Below the pieces are notes generated by a model. That model saw nothing but the letters and a program-made list of their open reading frames with translations, was not told the DNA's origin and did no database searches. Positions 9,573-18,686 of a stretch of DNA of 25,288 nucleotides are shown here, piece by piece. Position numbers and translations under genes: made by a program. The DNA is from Apostichopus leukothele. Lineage: Eukaryota; Echinodermata; Holothuroidea; Aspidochirotida; Stichopodidae. How positions within the stretch are numbered: position 1 is the stretch's first letter; the number at the start of each line of letters is the position of its first letter. Location of the stretch: the NCBI GenBank assembly GCA_010014835.2, contig JAAAKB020000022.1, forward strand, positions 337,008-362,295. The letters are read 5' to 3'.

Positions 9573-10593
9573 GACCGTTTTGTGTTTTTTAACGTCGGCA
9601 CAGGAGAACGTTGAGGAGTAACATCCAAGGCTAAAACTAAGCGTTTGGATTTGCGCGTTCTCTGGGGGTCAAATTTTTTTCTTACTTTTTTCCGAAAGGA
9701 CGGAACAGATGAAGCGAGACCGGCTGACAAAAAAACAAAACAAAAAGCCTGTTTGTTTAAGGATGAACGAGAGACACATTCTCGGGAAAATTCTGGGCCG
9801 TCGGGTTTTCTTTCGAAACAATTTGTGCAATGGCTGTAATGTATGTAAGTCTCGGTTGCCTCCTGTACTCTCCGAGTAACCATAGTGCATGCTGGGTAAT
9901 ATGGCTAGCTCAGTCTCAGCCAGTCTTAGACGGAGTGGCGTCCCGTCGTTCTCCTCTTCTCTCAACGAAGACGAGCAGCCGAATGAAATATAAACACGTC
10001 GTAATTATTCAACGAGGTATTTGCAAAATGGAAAGAGTCGAGTTTAGTTTTCAAAACCTCGCCTTTTTTTCTATTCTTGTTTTCTTTCCATCTTTATTTG
10101 AAATGTGTACGATTTTGCTTCTCAGCTGTTTGCTTCAGAGAAGAGGTTGATGATTTTATTTAAGAAGTTGAAATTCTTTTTTTCCTTTTTTTTTGGGTTG
10201 TTTGTTTTGAAATTTGGCCATATTTAATCCATACAAAATGAGTTTGATGTTTTCAAAAAAAAAGTTGAGTTTCATTTTCATGACCAATTTATATGGGCAC
10301 AATTTAGTTTAGCCAATTATTATTTCCTCTTTAATTTTTGTTGTTGTTGTTGTTGTTGAAACTTTGAGAGATACCTCAGAGACAAAACTATTCACACACT
10401 GGTCGTTTACCATGAAAAGTTATCAGTAAAAATAGCAAAAAAAAGCATGTAATGTTTTGAAAATAGCCATTTCTCAGTTGCTTCCCAACCATGTTCATTA
10501 GAATAACTTGTGGGTTTTATTCATGTCTTGGAGTGTAAGCAATATATACATACATATATATATATATATATCTACATATATATCTATATACAT
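9573..10593. other. 3' flank of CNGK: probable 3' UTR and intergenic sequence
   Basis: No gene. It contains a (GTT)n run near 10339-10359, A/T-rich stretches and an (AT)n/(ATAC)n microsatellite at about 10541-10593 that runs into the gap. No textbook AATAAA stands out close to the stop, so the transcript end is not placed. Confidence 0.55.
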
Positions 10594-11169
10594 NNNNNNN
10601 NNNNNNNNNNNNNNNNNNNNNNNNNNNNNNNNNNNNNNNNNNNNNNNNNNNNNNNNNNNNNNNNNNNNNNNNNNNNNNNNNNNNNNNNNNNNNNNNNNNN
10701 NNNNNNNNNNNNNNNNNNNNNNNNNNNNNNNNNNNNNNNNNNNNNNNNNNNNNNNNNNNNNNNNNNNNNNNNNNNNNNNNNNNNNNNNNNNNNNNNNNNN
10801 NNNNNNNNNNNNNNNNNNNNNNNNNNNNNNNNNNNNNNNNNNNNNNNNNNNNNNNNNNNNNNNNNNNNNNNNNNNNNNNNNNNNNNNNNNNNNNNNNNNN
10901 NNNNNNNNNNNNNNNNNNNNNNNNNNNNNNNNNNNNNNNNNNNNNNNNNNNNNNNNNNNNNNNNNNNNNNNNNNNNNNNNNNNNNNNNNNNNNNNNNNNN
11001 NNNNNNNNNNNNNNNNNNNNNNNNNNNNNNNNNNNNNNNNNNNNNNNNNNNNNNNNNNNNNNNNNNNNNNNNNNNNNNNNNNNNNNNNNNNNNNNNNNNN
11101 NNNNNNNNNNNNNNNNNNNNNNNNNNNNNNNNNNNNNNNNNNNNNNNNNNNNNNNNNNNNNNNNNNNNN
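10594..11169. other. Assembly gap (576 N)
   Basis: A run of N entered from an (AT)n microsatellite. It probably hides the left end of the Polinton. Open frames drawn through it are meaningless. Confidence 0.99.
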
Positions 11170-11208
11170 GAAAGAAAATTTCACATCAAGTAAAAAGTTG
11201 TAAAATAC

Positions 11209-11343
11209 ATATGCAGATACATTATATTCAAATATGTATTACAATTGAAGTAGTCAATACAGCTTTACAAATCATAAAGGACATGTGCAGATACGTTATA
11301 TACAAACACGCATTACAGATATTCAATACAGCTTTACAAGTCT
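11209..11343. repeat. Two-copy direct repeat, period 74 bp
   Basis: GCAGATAC at 11213 and 11287 starts two similar copies that share TTATAT, a CATTACA or TATTACA segment and TCAATACAGCTTTACAA. The second copy covers the polymerase stop codon, so the duplication includes the 3' end of that gene. It lies directly right of the gap. Confidence 0.75.
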
Positions 11344-14300
11344 AAGGGTATGGTGGAAACACCATCATTCGACACTTTACGTTTTACGTATAGATACGAC
11401 AAAGCAGTCTTTTCCTGTACATAGGTCTGCATTTGACCACTCTTCATTCTAAAACCTCTATTAGTTGCCTGCAGTGAGTGTTTATTTTGAATAACTTCTA
11501 AAAATTTGTCTTTCGTTAGGATAGTCGAATTCCTGTTGACCCCCTTGCAACTGACTTTCTCTTTATCCGAACCGAAGCAGTAATAACATTTACTGTTTAA
11601 GGAGACAATACCATCTCCTTGCCACTCCAGTTTGAATAAACCCGGTGTGCGTTTATCGTACTGTTTGTGTTCGATAGTATCGGAGCGGGGAAACCAGAGA
11701 TGTTTTTCTTGTTCAAACAAAGAACGCATTTCTGGCTTAATAACATCTTCCAGTGATGTTCCAGAAATAGCTACATAGGCGGAATCGGTATCCATCTCAC
11801 AATACTCAAAATCAACTGGATCTATAAACTTTAACATAAAATCATAATAGAATTGTAACATTCTCAACTTTGCGTATTGATAAACAAAGAAGCCGATTTG
11901 AATGGGGAGATCTAAATCTATAACACGTTTATGAAGATCCGCTTCATACATGCTGTTTCCTAGAGGTGATAAACTTCTGAAAAAAGGATTATTGATGGCC
12001 TGAAAAACTTTATCGTCGTTGCACACGACAACATCAAGATGTTTCTCTTTGTTAGTGACTGTTTTACCGTAAGCAGAGTTACCGATGAGTTTCATGGTAT
12101 CAGCCAGAATACTTTTAGCGGGATCTTTATCACCTTCGCGCCTAGCTTCACTGACTTCGTCACCAAACTGACAAAATACGGCTTTTGGTATGAATTGTGC
12201 TATTTGATAAATTCTGGTGACAATGAGGCCGTGTTCAATATACCATTTAAGGAGTGGTGTCGCGATCAATATTTTGCGACCGAACATACTACCAATCAGC
12301 GTTTTGCGGGGTTGTTGGAGGAGACCTTGCGCTGTAGCATACTCACCCATGTGTTCTCCAATATCTTGTAAGGAAATCTCAGTATTTTTAAATATGGGAG
12401 GCATTTCTGCAAAAGTCTCTCTCAGAGAAGACGGCACTTCAATATCACATTCCACCACCCCGAAAACCTCCCCACTCTTCACATGAGACAAAATACTTTC
12501 TTCAGACATCTTCCATCGATCTTGTGTGGGGTAGGGATAGAGCTCTTTCAAGAAAGATTTGATTTCCGGGTTGCTTTTTTGCTCCTTTAACCAATCACAT
12601 TCCCATTTTTCAACATAGTCGAAACCTAGAGATTTCAAATACCTGGTAATGTCAAGTGTTTCTCGGTATAAGACAGATAAAAGTACCCCCTTGACTTGGT
12701 TGTGTGTTCTGCCTTTATTTAAATCGCACGGGTGACCGTGCCAATAACACCCGTGAAATTGAAAAATCGTTGTTTGCCCACCACATTTACTAAAACCGTC
12801 AACAGGTAGTTGACGTTTCCCCACCCGAACTTCCTTCCCGTTAAGTCTATGTTTTATATCATAGCCCCGTGTCTGACGCTCCCACTCCAACCAACCCGCA
12901 GCAGTCTTTTGTAAATAATGAGTGAATTCACGCCTAAAGCCTGTTTCTTCTCGACGTCGTAGTACGACCCCTGTGGGCATGTCTTGCATAATAGCCCAAA
13001 GGTAAAGTGCATTAGCGTCGAATCCCAATACTTGTTCACACTTTTTCCCATTTCTAATACGAGATCGACCCTTTTCCTGATAGCGATGAAAAATAATGGA
13101 AGGACCACCGACGATATTGTTTTTGAAAAGAAAGTACAAGTCTTTATGAGATTCTGGAAATAGGCAGAAGAAATCCCTTCGAATGTCTTTGAAAAGGTAT
13201 CTCAGTGTCAGTCCAGGAACGGATATTCCCTGTTTGAACATATCAATTTCTTTTTCTTTGTAAAAATGAAACATTTTATCTAGTGCTTCAAGAAAAGGGA
13301 CGACATCTTTATTGTTATACCATTCTAAAAAATCGCGGAACGAGGTCATCTTATGATCCTGCCACACTTGTTGACAATACTGATACTCAACACTGGAAAT
13401 ATTAACCTCTTTCAGTTTATTATAAAAACTGTCGTGGGATGGCAGAGAGGTGGTTGATAATTTCTCAAGACCATCCATCCAATCGTATGGAAAGAAACCT
13501 TTTTCTTCTTGACATTTGTAGGCCTCTAGAAATTGTTTGTAACTAAACCCGGGGGCCAAGTAGTTTTTGATATCAAGAAATTTTAACCACTTGGATGAAA
13601 TAGACATATAATCACCATTGCGTTTTATGATCTGGCTGACGGCTGGATACATGTCATGCGCACTCTCATCATCATTTTGATGTAATTTTTCAAGACTTTG
13701 ATACATGAGACCTTTCATGACATTAATGTCGTATTTGCCTGAATTGAAACCAATCACAGGAATTTGCCTACAATAATTCAATAGACCACCCAGTGTCGGT
13801 TTTAATACATTTCGTAAAAAGTTGGAGTCATCCTCATGTAAATCCGAGTTATTGGTCGCAATGGTTTCCTCGTTAGTTATCAGTTCTGCAAGCGTAGAAA
13901 TGGCCCCAGAAATAGAAAATGAATTGGTGATATTTGCAAAAGCTGCCTGACTGATTTCGTGGCAGTAAGTGATGAATTCGTCAACAAGTGAGGCAGGGTC
14001 ACCTTCAGAAATAAAGCAGTGAGGAGTTTCATACCCCTCGACATTCGAACAGACACTCACACTGAGTAATTTATGTTGCCCGAGATAATTCAATTTTGGC
14101 GCCGCGGATTGCAAGGCGCAACTTTGATCCAAGTACGTTTCTATGTCGTAAGTGATTCTGTAGGGGTAGTAGCGTTCGTGTAGAGGTATCTCTATACCGA
14201 GTTTATCTAGTTTGTCAAAAATAGAAACCGACAATGCAAACACACCACCGGGAAATTTATATGTAACATGCTCCTTACAGTGCGGTATGTGTTTGGTTAA

Positions 14301-15410
14301 ATTACGGTTTCGAGTAAAGAGGCGTCGACAGCGGGTGCAGCTAAACGTTTTGGCATAGTGTTCTATATCGGTGATATAAGAGAAATGATCTTCGAAATAA
14401 TTCAGGTACATGGTGGTTTGATAGCGACAGGGAGATCTGCGCAGCAATTCGGCTACAGGTTTACTCTTGTGTAAGAGATGTTCGGTATCAGTGCTACATT
14501 TCAACGCGTATACATATATGTTACATTCAAATAATTTCTCAAGTTGACCTAATTCTAGAAAAGTAACACCTTCGAAAGCATTTACACTTGTAGTCTGCCC
14601 GTCGAAGGTCTTTTGATATCGATTATACAAGGCTACTGGTGTTTCCGAACTAATTCCGACAGACTTAAAATGATGAGCCAAACATCTAAAAAAACATAAA
14701 TTATCTGTGTAGAGTGAATTCCTTCTTTTGTTCACTGCCATCGATAAAATATACCTATGATCTACAATTTCTCGGGGAAGATTGTGAGGTGGGGCACCTA
14801 CCAATACAAATGGACCTAACTTATTAATGTAAACGGTCATGTTGGTGATTAGATCTAACACCCATACAGACTCTGGTCTTTGATTTAAAAGATACCGCTC
14901 GACATCAACCTGCTCAAACAGTGACATAAATCGATCGATATCACTGCGTCGTCCAACAACAATAGGTCGATCGAACAGTCTATGGTTATTGAAAGAAGAG
15001 TGAAAGTATCTTCGTTCACCACTCACCTTGTTGCGCAGAATAAAGCCAAAAGATGCATTTAACTTAAATTGTGCGGTTTGATCGTGATAAACAGAATCTA
15101 CTAAATAACGTATACGAGAATTTGTAATTGATATTAGAGTACTTAACCTAAAATTATAAACATCTTGAACCCGGTTGTTTCTTCGATGGTGAGTTCTGAT
15201 GGCCCCCCAATTATTTCTATATAACCGTTGTAATGGAGAATCTTCCATCAATTCTTCGAGAATTGCAGATGGTATCTGTATAGGATCCTCGCCGAGATCG
15301 AAGTCTGGTGCTGTTTGTTCCCTGTCTTCTGTAAATGATGGTGTAGATGTGTGTGGTGAGGCTTGTGTCGACACAGTTCCCGCTCTTAATGATGGTACGA
15401 ACTGTTCTAC
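11334..15410 (-). CDS. Polinton protein-primed DNA polymerase B
   Basis: Replicates the element DNA using a protein primer (family knowledge). Numbering from the first codon of the open frame at 15470, ExoI is YDIET (441), ExoII GFNSGKYD (574), ExoIII YNNKDV (718), motif A FDANALYL (817), motif B GNSAYGK (1130) and motif C MDTDSAYV (1226). These are the 3'-5' exonuclease and polymerase sites, all present. Upstream, DNLCFFRCLAHH (256) and DHFSYITD (361) look like the Cys and His parts of an OTU-like protease domain. A C-x2-C zinc-finger motif (378-398) follows. Between motifs A and B, FQFHGCYWHGHPC (903) marks the Vsr-like nuclease-type insert found in some Polinton polymerases. The first ATG is at 15248, but coding-like sequence extends to about 15410, beyond which a T-rich tract begins, so the true start is probably further upstream. 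The length of about 1,350 residues is usual for the family. Confidence 0.93.
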   Translation of the reverse strand, partial: VEQFVPSLRAGTVSTQASPHTSTPSFTEDREQTAPDFDLGEDPIQIPSAILEELMEDSPLQRLYRNNWGAIRTHHRRNNRVQDVYNFRLSTLISITNSRIRYLVDSVYHDQTAQFKLNASFGFILRNKVSGERRYFHSSFNNHRLFDRPIVVGRRSDIDRFMSLFEQVDVERYLLNQRPESVWVLDLITNMTVYINKLGPFVLVGAPPHNLPREIVDHRYILSMAVNKRRNSLYTDNLCFFRCLAHHFKSVGISSETPVALYNRYQKTFDGQTTSVNAFEGVTFLELGQLEKLFECNIYVYALKCSTDTEHLLHKSKPVAELLRRSPCRYQTTMYLNYFEDHFSYITDIEHYAKTFSCTRCRRLFTRNRNLTKHIPHCKEHVTYKFPGGVFALSVSIFDKLDKLGIEIPLHERYYPYRITYDIETYLDQSCALQSAAPKLNYLGQHKLLSVSVCSNVEGYETPHCFISEGDPASLVDEFITYCHEISQAAFANITNSFSISGAISTLAELITNEETIATNNSDLHEDDSNFLRNVLKPTLGGLLNYCRQIPVIGFNSGKYDINVMKGLMYQSLEKLHQNDDESAHDMYPAVSQIIKRNGDYMSISSKWLKFLDIKNYLAPGFSYKQFLEAYKCQEEKGFFPYDWMDGLEKLSTTSLPSHDSFYNKLKEVNISSVEYQYCQQVWQDHKMTSFRDFLEWYNNKDVVPFLEALDKMFHFYKEKEIDMFKQGISVPGLTLRYLFKDIRRDFFCLFPESHKDLYFLFKNNIVGGPSIIFHRYQEKGRSRIRNGKKCEQVLGFDANALYLWAIMQDMPTGVVLRRREETGFRREFTHYLQKTAAGWLEWERQTRGYDIKHRLNGKEVRVGKRQLPVDGFSKCGGQTTIFQFHGCYWHGHPCDLNKGRTHNQVKGVLLSVLYRETLDITRYLKSLGFDYVEKWECDWLKEQKSNPEIKSFLKELYPYPTQDRWKMSEESILSHVKSGEVFGVVECDIEVPSSLRETFAEMPPIFKNTEISLQDIGEHMGEYATAQGLLQQPRKTLIGSMFGRKILIATPLLKWYIEHGLIVTRIYQIAQFIPKAVFCQFGDEVSEARREGDKDPAKSILADTMKLIGNSAYGKTVTNKEKHLDVVVCNDDKVFQAINNPFFRSLSPLGNSMYEADLHKRVIDLDLPIQIGFFVYQYAKLRMLQFYYDFMLKFIDPVDFEYCEMDTDSAYVAISGTSLEDVIKPEMRSLFEQEKHLWFPRSDTIEHKQYDKRTPGLFKLEWQGDGIVSLNSKCYYCFGSDKEKVSCKGVNRNSTILTKDKFLEVIQNKHSLQATNRGFRMKSGQMQTYVQEKTALSYLYVKRKVSNDGVSTIPLDL

Positions 15411-15602
15411 CTCAAAGAAAAAGAAAAGAAAAGAAAAAAATACAATAAAAAATAATAAAAATAGATTCAATTAAAAAATAATAATAATCATAAAATTAAA
15501 AAAATTAAAAAAATAAATAAATAAATAAATAAAATAAATAAATAAATAAAAATAAAATAAAATAACTAAATAAATAAGTTTAGTAGAAGAACGAAAACTC
15601 AC
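15411..15602. repeat. AT-rich simple-sequence spacer, (AAAT)n
   Basis: Runs of AAAT, AATAA and poly-A (T-rich on the coding strand) lie between the zinc-finger ORF and the polymerase. The minus strand has GTGAGT at the 15602 edge and a pyrimidine-rich CAG at the 15402 edge, so it resembles an intron. Phobic codons translated from it are not credible protein. Confidence 0.6.
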
Positions 15603-15998
15603 CTCATTTGTACTGCTTGTACTGGGAACATCTTCCAAATCCACCTCTTGTTTATTACTTCGATTGGGATGACACTTTCCCCTCTTTTCATGACGTTTTA
15701 AATTGCACTTAGTTTTAAAAGTCAACCAACAACGTTTGCAAGAGAAAACGGGTGTCACATGTACCGTTTTGATATGACGCTGCATTGCATATCTACTTGT
15801 AAAAACTTTTGTGCAACCCGTTTTTTCGCACGATAACGCTGTTGGTTTTCTCTTTTTTATTTTTGGTTGGGGTGGTACTGGTGAGGATGGTGGTGATGAG
15901 AACACCTCAAACGGTTCACTGAGAGGAGAGGAAGGTTGTGTTGTAGATATTTCTGAGGGACCGTCAGAGGGTGTCTCTACCGTACGACTTGCCCTTCA
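15603..15998 (-). CDS. Polinton zinc-finger ORF (two fingers)
   Basis: An open stretch without its own ATG. A Ser/Pro-rich first part is followed by a basic PKIKKRKP patch (nuclear-localisation-like). Then a C-x4-C-x12-H-x4-H finger (CEKTGC...HIKTVH) is followed by a C-x2-C-x12-H-x5-C finger (CKRCW...HEKRGKC), and an acidic tail. It lies directly upstream of the polymerase on the same strand and its borders look like splice sites. It may therefore belong to the same transcript or be a separate DNA-binding protein; I leave this open. Zinc fingers near PolB suggest DNA or protein contact in replication. Confidence 0.6.
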
Positions 15999-16282
15999 TA
16001 AATAAAAAAGAAAAAAAATGAAATAAAATCAAGAAAGGACCACGTTGGACGTTTCAACATGACAAATGATGACTAGTCAACACCTATTTTACTTGTAACC
16101 ATTAGGCCTACGTGAATTAATACTGGGAGTGTAATATACGGAGAGTTCATTTGAGGGTTAGGATTGTTTTGTGGTTCCAATAGTCGACCCAATATATATA
16201 TATATTACTTAGAGTGTAGTTAAGGAAAGAAAATAAATGAATATTTAAAATTTAAAAAAAAAAGTAGAAAAGGAAGGGGAAC
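15999..16282. other. AT-rich spacer
   Basis: It holds (AT)n near 16192-16206 and A-rich runs, with no ORF of note. On the minus strand it could be intronic, as its edges resemble a donor and an acceptor. Confidence 0.5.
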
Positions 16283-16390
16283 TTACCATCGCTTTAAAAA
16301 AGCTGCCTTCTGAATGCGGGCTCTTTCCAAACGCTCGGCCTTTTCCAAAGCTTGTAAAAGTAAATTTTCATCTTCTCTTGGAAACGCCAT
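16283..16390 (-). CDS. Short ORF, 35 codons, charged helix
   Basis: An ATG at 16390 is followed by MAFPREDENLLLQALEKAER, then LERARIQKAAFLKRW, a strongly helical, Glu/Lys/Arg-rich peptide. A consensus GGTAAGT overlaps its end, so it may be a leader exon of the minus-strand transcript rather than a complete gene. TATA-like GATATAAACG on the minus strand lies about 85 bases upstream (16471-16480). No family recognised. Confidence 0.45.
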   Translation of the reverse strand: MAFPREDENLLLQALEKAERLERARIQKAAFLKRW

Positions 16391-17078
16391 ATTTTCTTAA
16401 ATCGTGAATTGCTTGAAGTTGTTTTCGCGAGCGAGTGCTTGTGAATGATGGTCAGATCTCCAAAGACATTCGTTTATATCAACTAAATTCTTAACCGTTC
16501 ACATAGTAACATGAAACATTTCTCAACCTGAAATAATGTTGGGTCAGACTACGATTAAACAAAGGTTTTGTGACGTTTCACATATGACATATCAACACAT
16601 ACATGGTAAGACATCACCCCTTAGTAACCTTCCTTAGTAACCTTCCTTAGGAACGCAAACAGTGTCCACACGAATAGTGTTAGAGAAACATGTATCAACA
16701 CGACTAGGTATTATTGCATCATCAAACCTCCATATACAACATAGACATCTCTCTTGACAAACAATAAAATCATCTTTCCTTAGTAACTCAAACACCTCAA
16801 ATAGCGCATGTGCGAGAGCAATCGTACACACACTCAGAATACACCCCTCCTCCTAACAACCAACTTAGCGACGCTCCTTAACAACATCAACAATGATCCG
16901 TTACATGTAGTGAAGTTTAAACGAGTTAACCACCACAAGCGTCCGTAACAACCAAACAAACAAACTTCCTTAAATACCATGTAGCCATTTTTTTTTTAAA
17001 CTATAAACGTTTTAATTTTGAGAAATAATAAAAGATTGTTATAAGTAAAAGATATTTAATATGTGTAGAGCTTTCCTG

Positions 17079-17109
<31 letters not shown>

Positions 17110-17318
17110 TAAATAAATAAATCATAGTACTTACCCGACTGCAAAATCCTTCCAAAGTGAAGAAGAAAAACAAACTATCCAGTGTAAAAAATCCAAAAAA
17201 AAAATGACATCAAGAAATTAAAACAGCAACAAAGTACTAAACAAATATAAATCCAAAGGAAATTCACGTCACACAAACACATCCAAAATACTAAAAATAA
17301 AATAAAATAAAACAACAG
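16391..17318. other. Intergenic part of the Polinton with simple repeats
   Basis: No convincing gene. It contains a short tandem CCTTCCTTAGTAA-type repeat (about 16617-16650), (AT)n followed by (AAAT)n at about 17079-17122, and A-rich text to 17318. A GGGTAAGT motif on the minus strand near 17134 recalls a splice donor, but no exon pair was found. Confidence 0.5.
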
Positions 17319-17654
17319 TTAAACAGTAAAATACACATCAAACTGGATATCCATCCAGAGATTGATTTCTATCAAATCCCTATAAACTCGATCACAGTAA
17401 TCATCCAACCAGCGCTGGACTCTTCTTCTTATATATAATCCATGCTCCACATGAGCTTTACCCCACGGAATAAAATTTTGTGGGCCTACACCCGTGTCAA
17501 AACCGGCCCCAGTTGGCCCAAACTGTCCCTCTATCTCCATTTTTAACACTCTAACCACGGTCCGACAGTTCTGGCTCTGGCGAAATGTCGCTACCCTCTC
17601 TTCGTTCCTCAGTCCCATTAAAAAAGTGTTCAATTTCTCTTCAAAATTCGACAT
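17319..17654 (-). CDS. Unknown 111-residue Polinton ORF
   Basis: An ATG at 17654 opens MSNFEEKLNTFLMGLRNEER and a stop lies at 17319-17321. The protein has a helical start, a central glycine-rich turn (FGPTGAGFDTGVGPQ) and an end rich in aromatic and charged residues (RRRVQRWLDDYCDRVYRDLI). There is no signal peptide, membrane segment or catalytic motif. It is the first minus-strand gene left of the divergent control region, so it would be transcribed from it. No family recognised. Its regular codon text and proper ATG favour a real gene. Confidence 0.5.
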   Translation of the reverse strand: MSNFEEKLNTFLMGLRNEERVATFRQSQNCRTVVRVLKMEIEGQFGPTGAGFDTGVGPQNFIPWGKAHVEHGLYIRRRVQRWLDDYCDRVYRDLIEINLWMDIQFDVYFTV

Positions 17655-17773
17655 ATTTTCTTCTTGTTTATTGTTCTTGTTGTTGTATGTGTGCTAGTCC
17701 TGTTGGTTATGTTGTGCGCTGAGGAAATTTTCGTTAACAACGGTCTCTTTCAAACTGAATAGCTTTCAGGCGA

Positions 17774-17785
17774 AGTGACGTCACT
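17774..17785. promoter_or_regulatory. CRE-like palindrome
   Basis: AGTGACGTCACT is a perfect 12-base palindrome with the core TGACGTCA, the consensus for CREB/ATF dimers. It lies about 120 bases from the minus-strand start and about 220 from the plus-strand ATG. Confidence 0.5.
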
Positions 17786-17937
17786 ACTTAACAAAGATGG
17801 TTAGTTATCTTTTTCTTTTTTTTTTCTTTTATTGATCCTGCTAGGATCGAAACGTGAGGCTAACTTTCGGCCAACGTGAGGTCAACTTCGGTCAGCTTTC
17901 GGCTTTGATAAACCACTGCGGTTCTTGTATAGCGCCT

Positions 17938-17970
17938 CCATATATGGGGGCATAGAATACTATAAAATAT
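17938..17970 (+). promoter_or_regulatory. CArG box plus TATA box
   Basis: CCATATATGG fits CC(A/T)6GG exactly, and TATAAAATAT follows 13 bases later. The TATA box is 45 bases from the ATPase ATG, which leaves room for a short leader. Confidence 0.5.
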
Positions 17971-18005
17971 ATATCTTAGATCTTCAAAATCTCATTCCAA
18001 AAAGA

Positions 18006-18644
18006 ATGGCCATGATCGTCTCACCATTTACGTTCGTCCTCGTTGGCCCAACACAATGCGGTAAAACTGTATTTCTGAATCAATTGTTGATTCATGCTGA
18101 AACACTCATCCAACCACCGCCCGATAATATCGTATGGTTTTATGGAGAGTATCAACCGCTGTACGATAAATTGACAGAAAAGTTACAAGACCGTATCCAA
18201 TTTATAGAAGGTCTTCCAGAATCGTTCGATGCTCACCTGGATACGTCAAAACGAAATCTTATCATTCTTGATGATTTAATGAGTGAAACGGCAAATGATA
18301 AAAGAATAAGTAATCTGTTTACAAAAGGTAGTCACCATAAAAATGTGTCTATCATACTAGTGACTCAAAATCTGTTTCAAAAAGGACGAGAGAGTCGCAC
18401 TATCAGTCTCAATACTCATTATCTAGTCTTGTTTAAAAATCCGAGAGATGCCTCTCAAATTTCATATTTAGCAAGGCAAATGTTTCCTGAAAAACCCAAG
18501 TATTTACAAGAGGCTTACAGAGATGCTACGAACAAACCGTTTGGGTACCTTTTCATCGACTTAAAAACGACTACTCCCGAAAATATGCGACTGAGGAGTC
18601 AGATTTTTCCGGGGGAACTCCATTACGTGTATGTTAAAAAGTGA
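18006..18644 (+). CDS. Polinton genome-packaging ATPase (FtsK/HerA-like)
   Basis: 212 residues from the ATG at 18006; the frame is open upstream, but only a TTG precedes it. Walker A is GPTQCGKT (14-21), Walker B NLIILDD (84-90) and a sensor-like TQN is at 120-122. This is the A32-like/FtsK-HerA ATPase of Polintons and related viruses, which drives DNA into the capsid (family knowledge). It is first in the right arm, 42 bases before the next gene, downstream of the TATA/CArG promoter. All catalytic motifs are present. Confidence 0.9.
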   Translation: MAMIVSPFTFVLVGPTQCGKTVFLNQLLIHAETLIQPPPDNIVWFYGEYQPLYDKLTEKLQDRIQFIEGLPESFDAHLDTSKRNLIILDDLMSETANDKRISNLFTKGSHHKNVSIILVTQNLFQKGRESRTISLNTHYLVLFKNPRDASQISYLARQMFPEKPKYLQEAYRDATNKPFGYLFIDLKTTTPENMRLRSQIFPGELHYVYVKK

Positions 18645-18686
18645 TTAAATAAGTTTGCAAAACGTCCGAGCTCTCATTTCATCATC

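Larger units (their letters stand above)
17655..18005. promoter_or_regulatory. Divergent control region between the two arms
   Basis: Between the unknown minus-strand ORF and the ATPase. In order it has the palindrome AGTGACGTCACT (17774-17785, CRE/ATF type), a T tract, an inverted repeat GATCCTGCTAGGATC (17834-17848), an imperfect direct repeat of AACGTGAGG-AACTTTCGG text (17850-17905), a perfect CArG box CCATATATGG (17938-17947) and TATAAAATAT (17961-17970) 45 bases before the ATPase ATG. The spacing suggests an RNA polymerase II promoter for the right arm. Binding by host ATF/CREB and SRF-type factors is inference. Confidence 0.55.

Noticed and set aside
10498-11203. Long ORFs across the N run
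   Set aside because: Unknown bases cannot contain stops, so the frames are artefacts.
12039-13108. Plus- and minus-strand ORFs inside the polymerase gene
   Set aside because: Shadows of the polymerase frame, with no recognisable motif of their own.
16617-16650. Short CCTTCCTTAGTAA repeats, considered as a CRISPR-like or origin iteron array
   Set aside because: Only two to three direct copies with no spacers, in an animal element; a simple local duplication explains it.
16634-16831. 65-codon minus-strand ORF in the Polinton spacer
   Set aside because: Cys-rich text without family features, overlapping short repeats; likely chance.
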